Both the position numbers and the translations under genes were made by a program. Below, one piece after another: positions 24,751 through 38,438 of a stretch of 64,000 nucleotides of DNA. The notes beneath the pieces are model-generated. The model made no database searches. It saw only the letters and a list, made by a program, of their open reading frames with translations, and was not told the DNA's origin. The stretch's first letter is position 1. Each line of letters opens with the position of its first letter. This DNA comes from Dichotomocladium elegans. Taxonomy: Eukaryota; Mucoromycota; Mucoromycetes; Mucorales; Lichtheimiaceae. The stretch covers positions 1,364,001-1,428,000 of the forward strand of contig JAIXMN010000005.1 in assembly GCA_025716815.1 (NCBI GenBank), written 5' to 3'.

Positions 24751-27700
24751 TCACCAAAATGCACACCTGATGTGGGATAGGTCAGTAAGAAATATACTCG
24801 TATCCATGGTGTAAACGCTTTACGTACCAGCCGATATAACATTGACACAAGTTCTCCAGCGATGTTGCTTGCTGGATAAGCTTATCCACTTGGGTTCGTA
24901 CATCCAACGTGACGCGGGCGTTGAAGTCACGACCTGACAGCTTGTTTGAGACGCGATCAACGACGGCAATCGCCCGACTATTGAGGATCTCGGGTGCTTG
25001 CGCATTTTCTGCAGAAAGAAAAGAAACAAATAAGCACGCTCACTCTTACTTATATAGATGCTTGCTTTTACCATTAGCCACCGCCTCGACTTCAATGCGA
25101 TTGAGACGCCTGCTGACCGAAAAGGTACGGTGGGCTTCGTTTTCCATGTCTTCGTTGGCAACGCGGTCGATACTCCGAATGCGTTCGTCTAAAATGAACA
25201 AAAGCGAGGTTTCGTGAGTGGCGTTAGTTCAGTCCAAAGGACAGATTAAAGGGGGGAAAAGGCTGGGTAGGGCGAGGGATGAAAAGTCTCATATCACTTT
25301 TTACCTCTATTCTGAGCCGGGCTTGTTTGGGCATTGTTAAGTAAACGCCAGTTGATGAGTGGATCGTACACAAATGCCTCTAGAACGGCCATCAAGCTCT
25401 CCTTGTTGTCGCGCAACACACGCATCACGTGCTCACATGTGGTCTTGAAGTTGCCCTGGATTCCGCTGACTTCCATCGCCTTGACCAGCATGCGCGTCAG
25501 ACGGAACGGAATCTTCTCTGGGAACTTCTCACGATGCATCGCGACCTTTAAGATATGCATTCCAAATTCGTTAAGTCACTCGAGGAATCTCTTCGCTCCC
25601 CTTTTTGTTTTCTTTAAAGCTTGCCTCGAAACAATCGCCGAAATCGATATGGACCACCTTGCCCGTCACGCGATGAAGCATCAGGTTCGACGGGTGTCGG
25701 TCACCGAGACCGAGGATATAACCTACCATAGACATGACACCCAGCGATCGCGTATAGTTTGTGCGACGGTCCAGCCATGCCTCAGAGTTGCGGCTTTTGA
25801 GCCAAAGTATGCGGTACAGATCCTGCCCGCTTGTCTTCTCAAATGCGAACTGGAACACTTCCACTTTCTGTATCACGGTCAGGTTATCATAGTCGGGTGC
25901 CATCTATCGCCATCATCAATATTAATCTATGCCAATTCCCTGCGCCGTTATTCGTTTTTTACCTGTAACATTAGTCGATGCTCGATGTTCAGTAGGATTT
26001 TATGGCTATCGCGGTAATCTCGAATAAGGGTATGGAGCGTGTCTGTATCGGGCATCCAACCAATCAGACCGGAATTCGGTGATAGCGGTACAACCAGATA
26101 TCGTTCTATGTTGAGATGTCGCTTGAATGTCTCAGGATCATTCTTCAGGAGCGTATTGACCAGTCCAAATAGCTGCATCACGCGTTCATCCTGCCGGAGA
26201 TCTTCGTGACCTTTTAACAGATACATGTACTCTTTGTGATCGCTGCCAATGATCGTCAGCTTGCGTGGCCGTTGCTTGGACGGGATCACCGTCATACTTG
26301 GGCTGAAGCGTGAAATTCGTATGATTGGCTCATTGCTACGGTAGTATCCTGGGACGCAGAGCTCGAGGTCTCGTACATTGAGTAGGCGGGGGGAAATGTA
26401 CTGCAGCTCGAGGCTTGTCAGTTGTGGAAGCTGGCGAGAGATCCGTCGGAACACTTGGTAGTAAAGTTCCCAGGCCTGGTTTAGATTATTGAGGTCCCTT
26501 GACTCGGTGTATCTTCGGCACCATTCCTGTGCCTCTTGTAGGTCACGTCCAAACGCTTGTACGAATGACTCTTCCCGCATTGTCTGTGGCCCTCGATCAA
26601 GCATTTGATGGAGCGGTTCTAACGTTGCAAACATCGCTTCCACATTGCCGTCGCCAAAGTAAAGACGCGAAGCTTCTTCAAGACCTTCGTGCCACATTTC
26701 ATGCCATAATATCGCCACCCGGATCAGTTCTTGGCTGACCATCAACGCCTGCTCCACAAGGTTCGCGCTGTGGAGCCGCATTTTGTCCATGATGCTGAAT
26801 GTTGCCCGCTGCCGAGGAGCGCTTTGGGATTTGGACGCAACTGTAAGCGAGTAAACGAGAGCTTGAGGATGCTCCCTTCCAATCTCGGTCAGGAGATCAA
26901 GGATAAGCCCTCGTACTGTCGGATTGTTGGCATGGATACGTGCGATGAGCTGCGGAATGACTTGAAGCCATACGTCAATGCTGATAGTTGAAAATCCCTC
27001 TCGGATAGCCGTACTAACATCCGCTTGGTGTCCGTACTTAAACCACAACGTCAGCAAACGCAGTGTATCTTGGAGGGAACTCTCCTTGGATAAGGCAATA
27101 GAGCGGAAGAAGCCTTGCACAGCAGGGACCACGTGGGAGTTGAAGATATGAGGCGGTAATTGATCCGGATGGAGTTTTTCATTATAATCGATGATTTCGA
27201 AATTTGCAAGCGCCCAAGCATGCCACGCTCTGTACCAATTCGGATCAAAGCGGGTTGCCAAAAAGAAGGAGCGCAAAATATCCTGAATCGAATCCTCCGT
27301 CAGCTCATACGATAATGCCCTCTGCCACTCGCCCTGCCGCAAGTAGCACCTTGCTAGCAGGTACATATACTCTATCGTGTCCATTGAGCTCTCATTAGAA
27401 CCGAGAGGCAAACTACGCGTCAGATCGCTAGGATTGAGGCCCAGCTCTTGGGTCTTCTGAGCAGTGAAGTCACGAAGGATGCTAAGAGCCTGCGAGCGAA
27501 TGGCGATGGCTTCATCTTGTGACGCAACCTGCGAGGCAGAATGCCACTTGTGCTTCAGCTGAGCATAAACCACCTTGGGATGCGGGTTACCATCACCACC
27601 ACCTTGCATGAGGCTCCGTAGAGTTGAATCAGAGAGCGAGAATCTTCCACTCTTGCGGCAGAGATTGGCAAACTTGATCCACATTTCCATATCCTCCTGT

Positions 27701-30700
27701 GGTGAGACCACCATTGCACGGACGCGCATTATCCGTTGCCATACTTCTACATTGCGCTCACAGCCCTCTAGACGTCTCATCCACGTCCGTCGAATTGCAT
27801 TCTGTTTGTCCGAATCATTTGCTGACTGCTTATAAACGATCATCTCCTCCAGTTCGGCAAGCATCTGGACACGAACCACAATCGCATAGGCTCGATTATA
27901 GCTCTCGCCCAGCAATGCAGTTAGCTCCGTATCCAGCAAATCTCGGGTTTGTGAAATGAACTTAGCAGCCTCGGAATAATGATTACGATGGATAGCCAGA
28001 ATAGCACGGAAGAAAGTTCTGTCTGGGCTTTCTGTCTTGAGAAGTGCGATGTACTCCTCCATCTGCTCCCATTGGCCAAGGCCCCAAGCTGCTGCTGCTG
28101 CCAAAGGAGCTATGCTCTTGCGATGTTCCTGTGGCGCATGGATCCATTTTTCCTGTGCCAAAATGGCGAGCTGATCCCATTCACCGAGTGCGTGCAAACA
28201 CCTCATCCTTCCCATCGTAATCTCCATTGAGTTCGGGTTTTGGCGTTGTTGCTCTTCATAGGCTTCCAACGCATCTTGATACCGATGTAGTTTCTCAAGC
28301 CAAGACACCTTGCGTTCAAGTTTGAGCGAATCTTGCGCAAAAGTCAAGATACCCATAGCTGCGTCGGGCTGCTGAAGACAGTTATTAATGGACATGAGCG
28401 TCTCGACGGCTTCAAAGGACTGTTCCATTTGAAACTCCATTTCCTTATAATGCAGAGCTTTCGCATACGCATGGCATTTCTGTGCATAGTTGGCCAAGGT
28501 TCGGATATCAATAGGTGGAATTTTGTTGTTGTTATCGTGCTCCATAAACTCAGCCAGGTGTAGCAAGATTTGAATGATTTCAGGCGGGATGTTGGGTGCT
28601 TTGAGTGCTGTTTCGAGTGAGACAACCAGCTCATCCTTGTATTGGTCAAACAGCTCATTCCAGCATGACACGAATGCAGCGTTGAAGAGCTCCCGAGCAA
28701 GCGGGGTGTAGACACTAGCCAATAAGCCGCATGCTCGAAGAGCATGGGAGGGCGATTGTTTCAGTAAATCCACACTGAGGCGCCGAATCCATTCCATCCA
28801 GTCTTCCTTCGTTGATCGCTGCGATGCTTCCCATGCTTTCTTCAAGTGCTGCTGGTTGACAGGAGGCTTTTTGGCTGTGCTCAGATCTGCCGATGGTGTC
28901 TCATCACCTTTTGTATCCCTGTATAAAGATTAGTAAAAGTGAATCTTTCAATTCCAATATGTATCATATTACCGATCGCTGATAGTCTTGCCAAGTTCTT
29001 GGGGCAAATTCTCTCCTTTGAGAAGCTTACCGACGAGTAGCTCATAATTTCCGTGCGAGATCCGATGTCGTGCCAAGACCTGTTGCACATTTGAGAAATA
29101 GAATTGACGGCTAAAGGACGTACATTGATAATACCTTATTAATGGCAGGAATGAATTTGGCATAGTCGGTTCCCAGCTGGAAGATAAGCGCACAGAGAAG
29201 GTCCATGGCAGCATTCCTTGCTTCCATAGGGAGCGTAGGCAAAACGCGGGCGAGCGGATGAATAATACGAGAAGCATAGTCAAACATGTTGACGCGTTTG
29301 GATAGGGCTGTGATGGTCGTCAATGCTTCTCGTCGGATACTAACGGGCAGGTCAGGTTTCTCAAAAAGTCGAACAACCACAGGGATCACCAAGTGCATGT
29401 ACTCTTCAATATTGCTACCAAAGACAACAAAGGCATTTAATACTTTGGATGTTGGCAGACGTCGGTCGCTCGTATCGCTGTCAAATATTTGAAGCATATG
29501 TGGCAATAGGCGCGGAAGGTAGACTTTAAGTTCGCCGTCGAGCGCCTTGGCAATTGCTTCAATGAGGGAGATGATGTTGATTTGGAGGGAAATTGTATTG
29601 ATTTGTAATGATGGCGATGGTTTCCAATATTGGTCGATGAGATCAAAGATGTCTTTGAGATAGTTGCGGATATGCTGCTTCACGATGGCCACCAAGTCCC
29701 CGAGCTTGTGGATATACATCTCCAGCATGCTAGGATTACAAGTGCTCATTAAAGAGAGGAATCCAGGAACGATATCTGGTAAGAATTGAACAACCTTGAG
29801 GCCAAGCGAGTTAAATATATACATGACAGCCTCGATAGCAGTATGATGGTGTGCAGTAAGTGATGGATCCTTGAGAATTTTCATCAAGGAATGCATTACG
29901 ACCTGGGGATAGTAGTCTTCTGATGAAGGCCCTACACCCATCATTAGAAGCGTGACATCGTTACTTGCAAGTTTTGTGTCAGCCAAAGCCTCGCTTGATG
30001 TTTCAATTGCATTCATCTATTGGCGGTGTATTTAGAAGGCAGTATTTCATTCGATATCTTGTACGAACCTTATGTCGATAAGGGTCGAGAGCTCCCAAAA
30101 TGCCCATGAGCTTCACCGTTTCTCGGCGAATTGATGGATTTTGCTCTGACTTGAGAATGCTAATGAGGATGTTGAGGAGTGCAGGATATTTTATGTAGGG
30201 CTGGATTACAAATCCAGTATTGCTTGCCAATTGACCGAGTGTTATCAAAGCAGCATCTCGTTTCGATGCAGAGCTCTGATCTCGAAGAGTATCCATGATG
30301 AGTGGCATCAGTTCATCCAGGTGCGGGATCATGTCCTCGCCGCTAACTGCTGCTAGCTCGCCTAACGCACCCAAAACAGCAGAAACAACACCTGGTGATG
30401 GGTCACGAGCTTTTGGCATCAGCACCTTGAGGATCGGCTCAATGTAGGGTCTTGTCAAACGCTGGGCCGCGCCAACCAGTAGAGATACCAATCTCGCCGA
30501 TTCTTCCTTTTGTCGGCTTACAACCGAGTACTCCAGCTCCGTAAGTAGTTGAATAAGTGTTTTTCGTAGCGAGGGCATGACATATGCAGGGTTATATGAA
30601 GTCAACCGTCCAATAATGGTAATAGCGATTTGACGAATAGCAAACACTTCGTCGTTGAGTGCAATAAAAAGCGATCGGACATTGTCTGCTTGAGCAAGAT

Positions 30701-32831
30701 GCCGATCAAATCGTGCGTCTAATGACGAAAGTACGGTCTCTCGGATGACAGGATCAGGATCAGCAATACCGACGGTGAGAAGCTTCTCTAGTACTTCTCC
30801 AACCACTTTGATGGCATGTGAACTGGTTTGGTTGCAGATCGGGTCGCCCACAAAGAGTTGGCAGCATGTGACCGCGGCAGCTTTTCGAACTTCAGGCATA
30901 TCGTCGTCTAAGTAGTTTACAATGCAGTCGCGGACGAATTCGTTCAAGACATGATTTGAAAAATCAAAGGAGCCAAGCGTTTTCAATGCATGCACGATGA
31001 TATCGTAATCTTTGCCATCTGTTGCACCGCTTTCACGGATAGGCCGTTCCACTGTTTGCATTGAGTTACGATTTGTCGGCGCGCCCGGTTGCTTATACGG
31101 TTGCCCACAGAGTGTGATAGAAATGACATTCAAAAGTCGATCTGTGAAATATAAAATAAGTACTTTATGTCACTTTGGACGCCAGGCTTTTTACTCACCT
31201 TGTATGACGGGTGCCAAGGGCTTAATGCGATCGGCAATTTTACTCAGCGCCTCGACTAAAGATTCCGAGAGTCCGCAATTGAACATGAGATCAAGAAGGT
31301 CATGTACATGCTTAGTCAACGCTTGACCGACAGCAATTGCTAATTGAGCTACACATTTAAAGATGGAAGCTTCTGTTTCTTTCCTCTGGCGCCTATGATG
31401 TAGATCCGTCAGCATTTAGGCGTATCATCTTCAGCGTCTTCTTTTTTACCCTTTCACTGACAACGACTCCTTCACACAAATAAGAGTAGCCTCAAGGTAA
31501 GGATTCATGTTGCTTTTGACTTCCACAGCAACATCACCGACAGCGATAAATGCTGTAATACTACTGCTTAGTATTTTGATCGGCATATTCATATTTAAAC
31601 ATACCATCGCGCTTATCCCTGTCCTTTCGCAAAAGGCCGAGAAGATAGCTCATGCATTTGTGGAGATAAAGTTCGGCAAACGTAACAGGGTCGAATCTGG
31701 CAAGAGTGGGAATTATTGTAACGACAGTCTTACGGATCAACTGGTCCCGGGAATCTTTCTTTTCTAGAGCGATATCGCACACACTCTTGTAATTGTCATT
31801 CATAAACTGTATACGTGTACAAACACACATGTTAGATGGCTCACTCGCTTATAGTTCAAGCACGATTACCATTCCAGCATGCAGTAAGAGTTCCCGCATG
31901 GCCAACAAACTGGCATGAGTAGCCTCCGCGCTATGTAGCTGCAGTCCCTTATTGGCTTCTGCCCATATCTTGCTGTACCAAGTCTTTCGCATTGGAGTCT
32001 CACGCCGTTGAATGATGTCCAAGCACTCACTCAAGCAATCTGCTGCGTTCTCCCGGATTATTGGGCGTGGGTCACGCAAAGCCACCCAGATCAGTTCGAG
32101 AATTCGATGCACATATGCATAAATCAGGGTAGGAGTGTTCACAGCCAGTTCACGAAGGACAAGCACAGCACCCAGGCGGCTTCTATCGCCGTGGAGCCAT
32201 TCGAGGGCACGCTCAACCTGAGTATCGACAAGGTCGGCCGTAAAAGTGGATGAATTCTTGGCTAGATTGCCCAGCGCCCGAGCTGCAGGGATCATGACAT
32301 GAGCATCACTGTAAGGAAGCATGTAGCGCAGATAGTTGTGAAATCGATTGGCGTTTCCGTCAGGCTCCAAATCGATCAAGCGATCTATCTCGGGTTATCA
32401 GTTCTCAGGGTACATAATATACTCTTCTTTTGTGCGCGTGCAAAGGATATGTAGTGTGCAATTTTTACCAATGGCAGCAATGGCGCCGAGCTTGTCATTA
32501 TTATCGCTACCATGTGCCAGTTCGGAAATGCGCTTGTTGATGTCATCCGTGAATCGTGTGAGATTTTTATCAGTGAGTTCCCGTGCTGCGGTGGCAACCT
32601 GAAGAACCCATTAGCATTCGTCACTGAATCAGGCAGTTAATAAATGCATACTGTTTCGCGTAATTCTTCGGCTGCATTTTGTCGCCGATCCTCATGTCTG
32701 CGACGATGAGAGTAACATCCATATTAATTCTCCTGCAGCAGGATTTAATTGTGCATCAATTACTTTGATTTCAGCTCGAAGAAGATCCTCGTTAGATTTT
32801 CCGGACTGTTGAGTGTCGCAACAACAACCAT
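24751..32831 (-). CDS. tor: TOR kinase (target of rapamycin)
   Basis: Sixteen exons on the minus strand; in plus coordinates: 24751-24766, 24828-25008, 25072-25188, 25305-25545, 25625-25903, 25963-28918, 28973-29079, 29135-30016, 30069-31141, 31199-31392, 31450-31552, 31605-31806, 31870-32384, 32469-32598, 32652-32697, 32764-32831 (2369 aa, all phases agree). N-terminal HEAT repeats ([20 protein letters not shown] near residue 20), FAT domain ([11 protein letters not shown]), FRB domain from about 1834 ([20 protein letters not shown], Ser kept, so rapamycin-FKBP12 binding is expected), kinase ([25 protein letters not shown] about 2154; HIDFGDCFE) and FATC ending IGWCAFW. The last exon codes only GTGTGCATTTTGG plus the stop; without it the protein would end in a spurious tail. 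The intron at 25546-25624 is GC-AG. TOR is the central nutrient-responsive kinase of TORC1/TORC2. Start Met precedes [16 protein letters not shown]. Confidence 0.96.
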
Positions 32832-33289
32832 CTCTAGAGACTCGACGACGAAGAGAAAACGGGTATAAAGAAATGGTTAATGTGCACGGTAATAGTGGCA
32901 AATGCTCTCGATTCGACGGCCTTATTTTTCTAATAGCGAGTGAACTAGAACGAGAGAGAGAGATACTCAAGCACCACCCGACCACGAGCGTCAGTCTGGC
33001 CGGATAGTAGGGCTTATTTTCAAGTCCCGAGTGATGTTTGCTTATGGCAGGTGGATGGGTGCTGGCCATGCTCGCAAACCTTCCAGAACACCTTCCTCTT
33101 CGCCCATCGCCATTTATGACCTAGCAGAGTAATCTTTAGCTTGTGATGTTGGATTACAGACTGCTACAAAGATACAAGATCATGCGAAAAAGAGTGTGGC
33201 TTAATTAATCTTTATGTCAGTTATAAATACATTCTTGCGACAAAAGACGGTGCTTTTATTGTTCAGTTGGTTATGATATTTTAGTACAT
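32832..33289. other. intergenic upstream of TOR
   Basis: Upstream of the TOR start and downstream of the LysRS stop, both minus strand. The minus-strand reading frame that extends TOR exon 1 upstream to 33069 is Ser/Arg-rich and not conserved-looking; it is taken as 5' UTR. No other gene. Confidence 0.4.
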
Positions 33290-35211
33290 CTAGTTGTTCT
33301 CCTCGGGCTTCATGGCGGGGAAAAGCAAAACCTCCTGTAGAAAGAATAAGTTAATATCTCATCCTAATCTTTAGCACATAAACGGCAATGCGAATACAAA
33401 CCTTAATGTTGTTGGAGTCGGTCAAGAACATAGTAAGACGGTCGATGCCCATACCCCAACCACCAGTGGGTGGCAAACCGTACTCAAGAGCTTGACAGAA
33501 GTTCTCATCAATGAGCTGAGCCTCGTCGTCACCGGCGTCCTTGTCCTTGGCCTGCTCGGCGAAGCGCTCACGCTGGTCAAAGGGATCGTTCAATTCGGTG
33601 TAAGCATTGCAGACCTCCTTTGTGGCAACGAAGAGCTCGAAGCGCTCACAAAGACCTCTTCGCTTACGGTCCTCCTTGGCAAGAGGAGACATCATCATCG
33701 GGTGGCCGGTGATGAACGTGGGGGAAATGCAGGTATCCTCAATATACTCACCAACAAGTTTGTCGAGCAAGCGGGCATTGGTGCGGGGAGCAGCACATTC
33801 GATGTTATTCTTTTCGCAAAGATCAGACAAGAACTTGTTGGTTTCCTGGGAGTAGAGGTCAGTGGTAGAGGGGAACTTGACGTTGAGTTTCTCCTCGAGA
33901 GTGGTAATCATGTCGACACGACGGAAAGGAGGAGTAAAATCGATATCCATAACAGGACCCTCAGGACCCTCAGGATGGTACTGGATCTTGTAGGTGCCGA
34001 ACAGCTGCTTGACCAAGCCAGAAACCATCTTTTCAGTCAATTCCATCACGTCATACATATCAGCGTAGGCCCAATAGAACTCGCAGGTTGTGAACTCGGG
34101 GTTGTGGGTCATATCAATGCCTTCGTTACGGAACTGGCGTCCGATCTCATAGACACGGTCCAAACCACCGACAGTGAGCATCTTCAGGTACAGTTCAGGG
34201 GCAACACGCATAAACATGTCGAGCTTGAGGTCATTGTGGTGGGTAATGAACGGCTTGGCAGTGGCACCACCAGCAATCATGTTCATCATGGGGGTCTCGA
34301 CCTCCAAAAAGCCTCGGCTGTCCAAGAAGGAACGAACATATGAGATGATCTTGGAACGAGTGATGAACTTATCGCGAACATTATGATTCATGATCAAATC
34401 AAGATAGCGCTTGCGGTAGCGAAGCTCTTGGTCCTTGAAACCATAGTGAGCCTTGGGCAACATGCGCAAGCAGGGCGAAAGGAGCTGGATCTTCTTGGGG
34501 AAAATGGAAAGCTCACCGCGCTTGGTCTTGCCGGGGTTACCGATGACACCAACGATATCACCACGGCGCAAGAGATCATGAGTTTTGTTGTAATCATCTC
34601 CCTCGTGGTCCTGGGCAGAAGCCATAATCTGGATCTTGTCACCCTCGCCATGAAGATCATAGAATCTCAATTTGGCACCTGATGCACGCTTGTTGTGGAT
34701 ACGACCAGCAACGCTGATAACAACATCATCCCGGCGCTCACCGATGGGGATATCCTTGTATTTTTGGATAAACTCGGAGATGGAGGTGTCGACTTGGAAC
34801 TTGTGGGGATACGGATCAGGGTTCTTGTCCTGACGATGAGCAAGGATGGTCTTGCTGCGCAACTCGAAGTATTGCTGGAATGATTGGCTCGTCAATATTT
34901 TGCAATGCCCCTCCAAAAATTACAAATTATGACTCACGTTGGGGTTCAACTCTTCTTCGCCCTCCTCTGCGTTCTTTTGCTTCTCGGACTTTGCAGGAGC
35001 AGCAGCGGCCTTGGCAGCCTTGGCGGCCTCCTTCTCGCGCTGCTTTTGACGTCTCTTGAACTCGCTTTCGACAGTGGGCCATAATTAGCGCATGTCCGTA
35101 ATACGTCACGAAAAAATGAACGACTTACGACTTGGAGATCATCTCACCAGTCACAGGGTCCTTCTGTAGGTTCTTGTCATTGGTGGCGGGGGCAGTCTCC
35201 GGTCCTGACAT
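33290..35211 (-). CDS. lysyl-tRNA synthetase, cytosolic class II
   Basis: Four exons on the minus strand: 35211-35129, 35064-34938, 34874-33402, 33334-33290 (575 aa). The Lys/Ala-rich N-terminal helix ([20 protein letters not shown]) binds tRNA in eukaryotic LysRS. The OB-fold anticodon domain follows ([20 protein letters not shown]), then the class II core: motif 1 with [20 protein letters not shown], motif 2 with [20 protein letters not shown], motif 3 with [14 protein letters not shown]. The last exon adds [14 protein letters not shown], the conserved LysRS end; the open frame instead runs into the intron. There is no obvious mitochondrial presequence at the first Met, though alternative upstream starts cannot be excluded. 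It charges tRNA-Lys in the cytosol. Confidence 0.95.
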
Positions 35212-35586
35212 GATGCAAGTAAATGTAATCGGCGTCGAAGTTGACAGGCAGAAGAATCACACAACAAGCAAATTTTTATAAGCTCCTTTTTGTGGAAAAC
35301 TCCGACCGTCTCGGTAAGGCAGAAGAGGTCCAATAAATGACTCAAGATCCGAGACACGCAACATCGTCTTACAAACAGGTTTCGATGTGCCCCCAAGCAA
35401 AGAAACTGAGAAAATCCTAATTCGGTTCATACAAAATACCTTCAGATAAAAGGAATCCATACCTTCCCCGCTTTGCCTTTAAGCTATTTTCCGTGATTAG
35501 TGACCATCTACTATGCATTTTGGATTCCTCGCATCTTGCTCAAGAATGCAAAATTATATATATTCACAAATGTTATTTCAATAAGT
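35212..35586. other. intergenic between LysRS and Ash2
   Basis: Promoter side of LysRS and 3' end of the Ash2 gene. TATATA near 35557 and AATAAG near 35580 are compatible with a 3' end. No gene seen. Confidence 0.35.
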
Positions 35587-37731
35587 CTATTGTTCTGCAG
35601 AAGCCCGTAAGCTCTTAGCAACTTCGTCAACTAAATCCCATACAGTTTCTTCAGCCATGTATTCGTCATAACGCTGGCACATGGGCTTCCACTCTTCATC
35701 CACATCAGGTGGATATTGAAAATCGGGTCCAAAATTGCAAGTTACCATGCCACCCTTGAAGACGCTTACTGCGGGGTAGTATCCAAGCGTGCCATCATCC
35801 TCAATGGGCGGATCTTCTGTCCATTGTTGTGCCCTAGCTCCGTCAAAGGATTCCTCTTCCTCCATTCGCATTGGATGGCCGTCATCACCAGATTTTTTGT
35901 GCTTCCTTCGTTTCTTAGTGCGCTTGTTGCTCAGGACCGTCTCTGGCAAACGTCCAAATTCCTCATAGTCGATCAAGTCCTTGAACATGGTACCTTGGCA
36001 GATCCCATTCTTGTAAACCTTAATATAAGATCCCGGAATTAATTTGGGCTGATAATCTAGATCGCTGGGTTTATTGTACGGGTCCGCCAGTGCTTCAAGC
36101 TCTTTGCTTGGACGATAATCCTTCTCTTCGAACCACAGATGATCCTTGAAGACGATAGGGATACGTTTACGCGCAGGGCTTTTGAAAGTCCCTCGCTTTC
36201 TCGGAGGCAGATGGATGTACAAGCCAATCACGTCGCCAGTCTCGAAGGAGTCGCCAAACTTTTGTGGTCTCGAGCAAAATACCTTTTCGCCAGTCTTGTC
36301 TCGGTATCCATAGCCATAGGCATCATATCCAACAGGCGCATTAAGACAAGCTAGGTTATAATAAAATAAGCAAACCATTCATTCTATTTGGGACTGGTAT
36401 TACCCTCTCGTCGTGCCCATCCAATCCGGACATGGGGCCCATCAGCAGAGTTACTGCCCTGTGCATTCTGTACAATAGCTTCCCAGTACCAGCTACCTTC
36501 TTTCACGCCTACATTCGCACGACACATCCGAAATCCCTTTTCAGTTCCTACGGTTAGTCTGTCGCTAGAGACAGACACGTAAGGACTTTTGTCACTTATG
36601 CTGATTAAGCAGCCCTGATCATCGCTGTCACTCTGCTGATAGGCGACATGGGGTAGTATGGATTTGACGCATGGGATATATTTGAATCCGAAACGATTAA
36701 AAGGGTGGTCGGTCACGGCCGATGAAGTAGGAACGCCGATTGCTAGGGCGTTCGTAGGCAAGACGGGCGAAGTGTCACGTGGCGAAGGGGTAGCCGTGGT
36801 GGGAGTTGTAGATCGACGGGAAATTTCTGTCCGTGAGATGATGGGTTTGCTATCGGCAGCGTTGGGAGGGAGTCCGGCCTCGGACAATTTGCGCTTTTCC
36901 TTCGTCACACGTGCTGTTGAGGGCTGTGCTTTGCTATTAGACTGAGAAGAGATAATAGCACATTAATGACAGGCGAAAACCTAAATTTGGTTCTTGTACC
37001 TGAGGTATACTTGGTCTGATATGCCAAAGGTTTGCATCTGCCAAACAGAAGTCAGATGCTGCTGAGCGTTGCCGTTCATCGCGGGCAACAAACGTATCCT
37101 TTGAAGAGTAGAGACAACTCCCTAAGGTAGCCCACCTATCATCGCCACCTGCATCAGTATGAGAGAGACATATCCCAAGCAGAGGTATAAAAGTCACTTG
37201 CCAAGTCGTGGTTCTTGACCGCTCAGTGCATATGCTCTTCCAGTGCTTATCGACATAAGGAACAATCTCTCTTTTATGAAAATAATATTGCTCTGGATTC
37301 CATTCAAACATGAGTGCTGCATTCTTGCTTTCAAAAACGTCACGGTCATCAGTGCCGACATGGTATAAAATTTCTTCGAGGATTAAGTTCGCGATGGTTG
37401 TAGAGCATATATCCTTCCAGCCTGCTGTCGTTCGTTCAAAACTCTCCTTTTGATCGTCCCCGCAATTACTGCATACAAATATATAATTGGTTGTGAAGAG
37501 TAGATCAGGCGGATTCGTCACAGTCGTACATTCGGCATGGAACCAGTTCCTACAGTCTGTCAATGCTGCCATGAGTTGTCACGGTGGCGATCCTCCCTTC
37601 TTTAAAATGTTCAACAAACAACGGCATTGTAGTGCGATCTCCAGCAGATTTCTGTCTTGACCACAGTAACAGTACGAATGCTCCAAATTGATGGTGTGTG
37701 TATCGTTCCAAGTCAGTGTTGATTCCTCCAT
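35587..37731 (-). CDS. Ash2/Bre2-like COMPASS subunit
   Basis: Five exons on the minus strand: 37731-37620, 37556-37202, 37135-37000, 36941-36404, 36350-35587 (634 aa). The N-terminus is an atypical PHD-like finger (HSYCYCGQDRNLLEIALQC, then CRNWFHAEC and FVCSNCG), followed by the winged-helix domain (WKDICSTTIANLILEEILYH; LWHIRPS), a disordered Ser/Thr/Pro stretch, and the SPRY domain (GSWYWEAIVQNAQ; RIGWARRE; APVGYDAYGYGYRD; FETGDVIGLYIHL). A Lys/Arg insert (KRTKKRRKHKK) interrupts SPRY, as in other Ash2 proteins. Ash2/Bre2 works with a SET1-type methyltransferase in H3K4 methylation. The intron at 37136-37201 is modelled as GC-AG because this gives TTTWWATLGS, but it is 66 bases and open in frame, so a longer protein retaining it is possible. 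Confidence 0.9.
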
Positions 37732-38438
37732 ATGTGAGCGGGCGAAATACAAAAAGGAAGGAATTCAGTTTTGTGCCTAATTAAATGAGCGCGACCGGCA
37801 TGAGTTGCGAGAAGCAGTAGCCCAGAAGAAATTTTAATGAAGCAAAATTCCCATCTTTGAGAAGACAGCATCGTTTTCCTCTACTAAGAATAATTTTAGG
37901 CTCGAAAGAAAAGTATTATTTTGTTGATAGGAGAGATGGGACACAAACAGGAGCGAATGTTAAACTTCAGGTTGTGGGAAGGCAGAATGATGGGGACAAG
38001 CGTGGAAATATTACAGCTGCTCTAGAAATCATATTATGAGATCATCGTAGTCTTTCAAAAAAGGAGAGCCAAGTTAAATGACCCCGGATAATAATGTAGA
38101 TGCTGGAATAAATAGTTCACGAAGCAATACTATTAAGATCAGCGTCCGCTTGAGAAAAGCCGCTTCAATTGCAAGCGCTACTTTCAAGCAAGGTAAGTCA
38201 ATGATTCATGAAATTATATGGTGGAATTATATATGCCCCGTTGGCGTTGCGGCAGTTTCCAGACTCGATGCAAATATGACATGAGCAGACTAGGGCAGGG
38301 AAGGATAAAGCTGTTCATTTTCACACAGAAAAAATGCTAGATAGATCAATTTTGGCAGGTCATATTGCTTGTTATTTCATCATAGATACATACTGTATCT
38401 TTCGTAGTTTGTATCTCCTGCTGCAGCTGCACTGACTT
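37732..38438. other. intergenic upstream of Ash2
   Basis: About 700 bases between the Ash2 start and the UNC-50 stop (both minus strand). Two short plus-strand reading frames (37857-38039 and 38078-38284) show no domain. Nothing else supported. Confidence 0.4.

Noticed and set aside
33492..34343. 283-codon plus-strand ORF
   Set aside because: Exact antisense shadow of the lysyl-tRNA synthetase catalytic domain.
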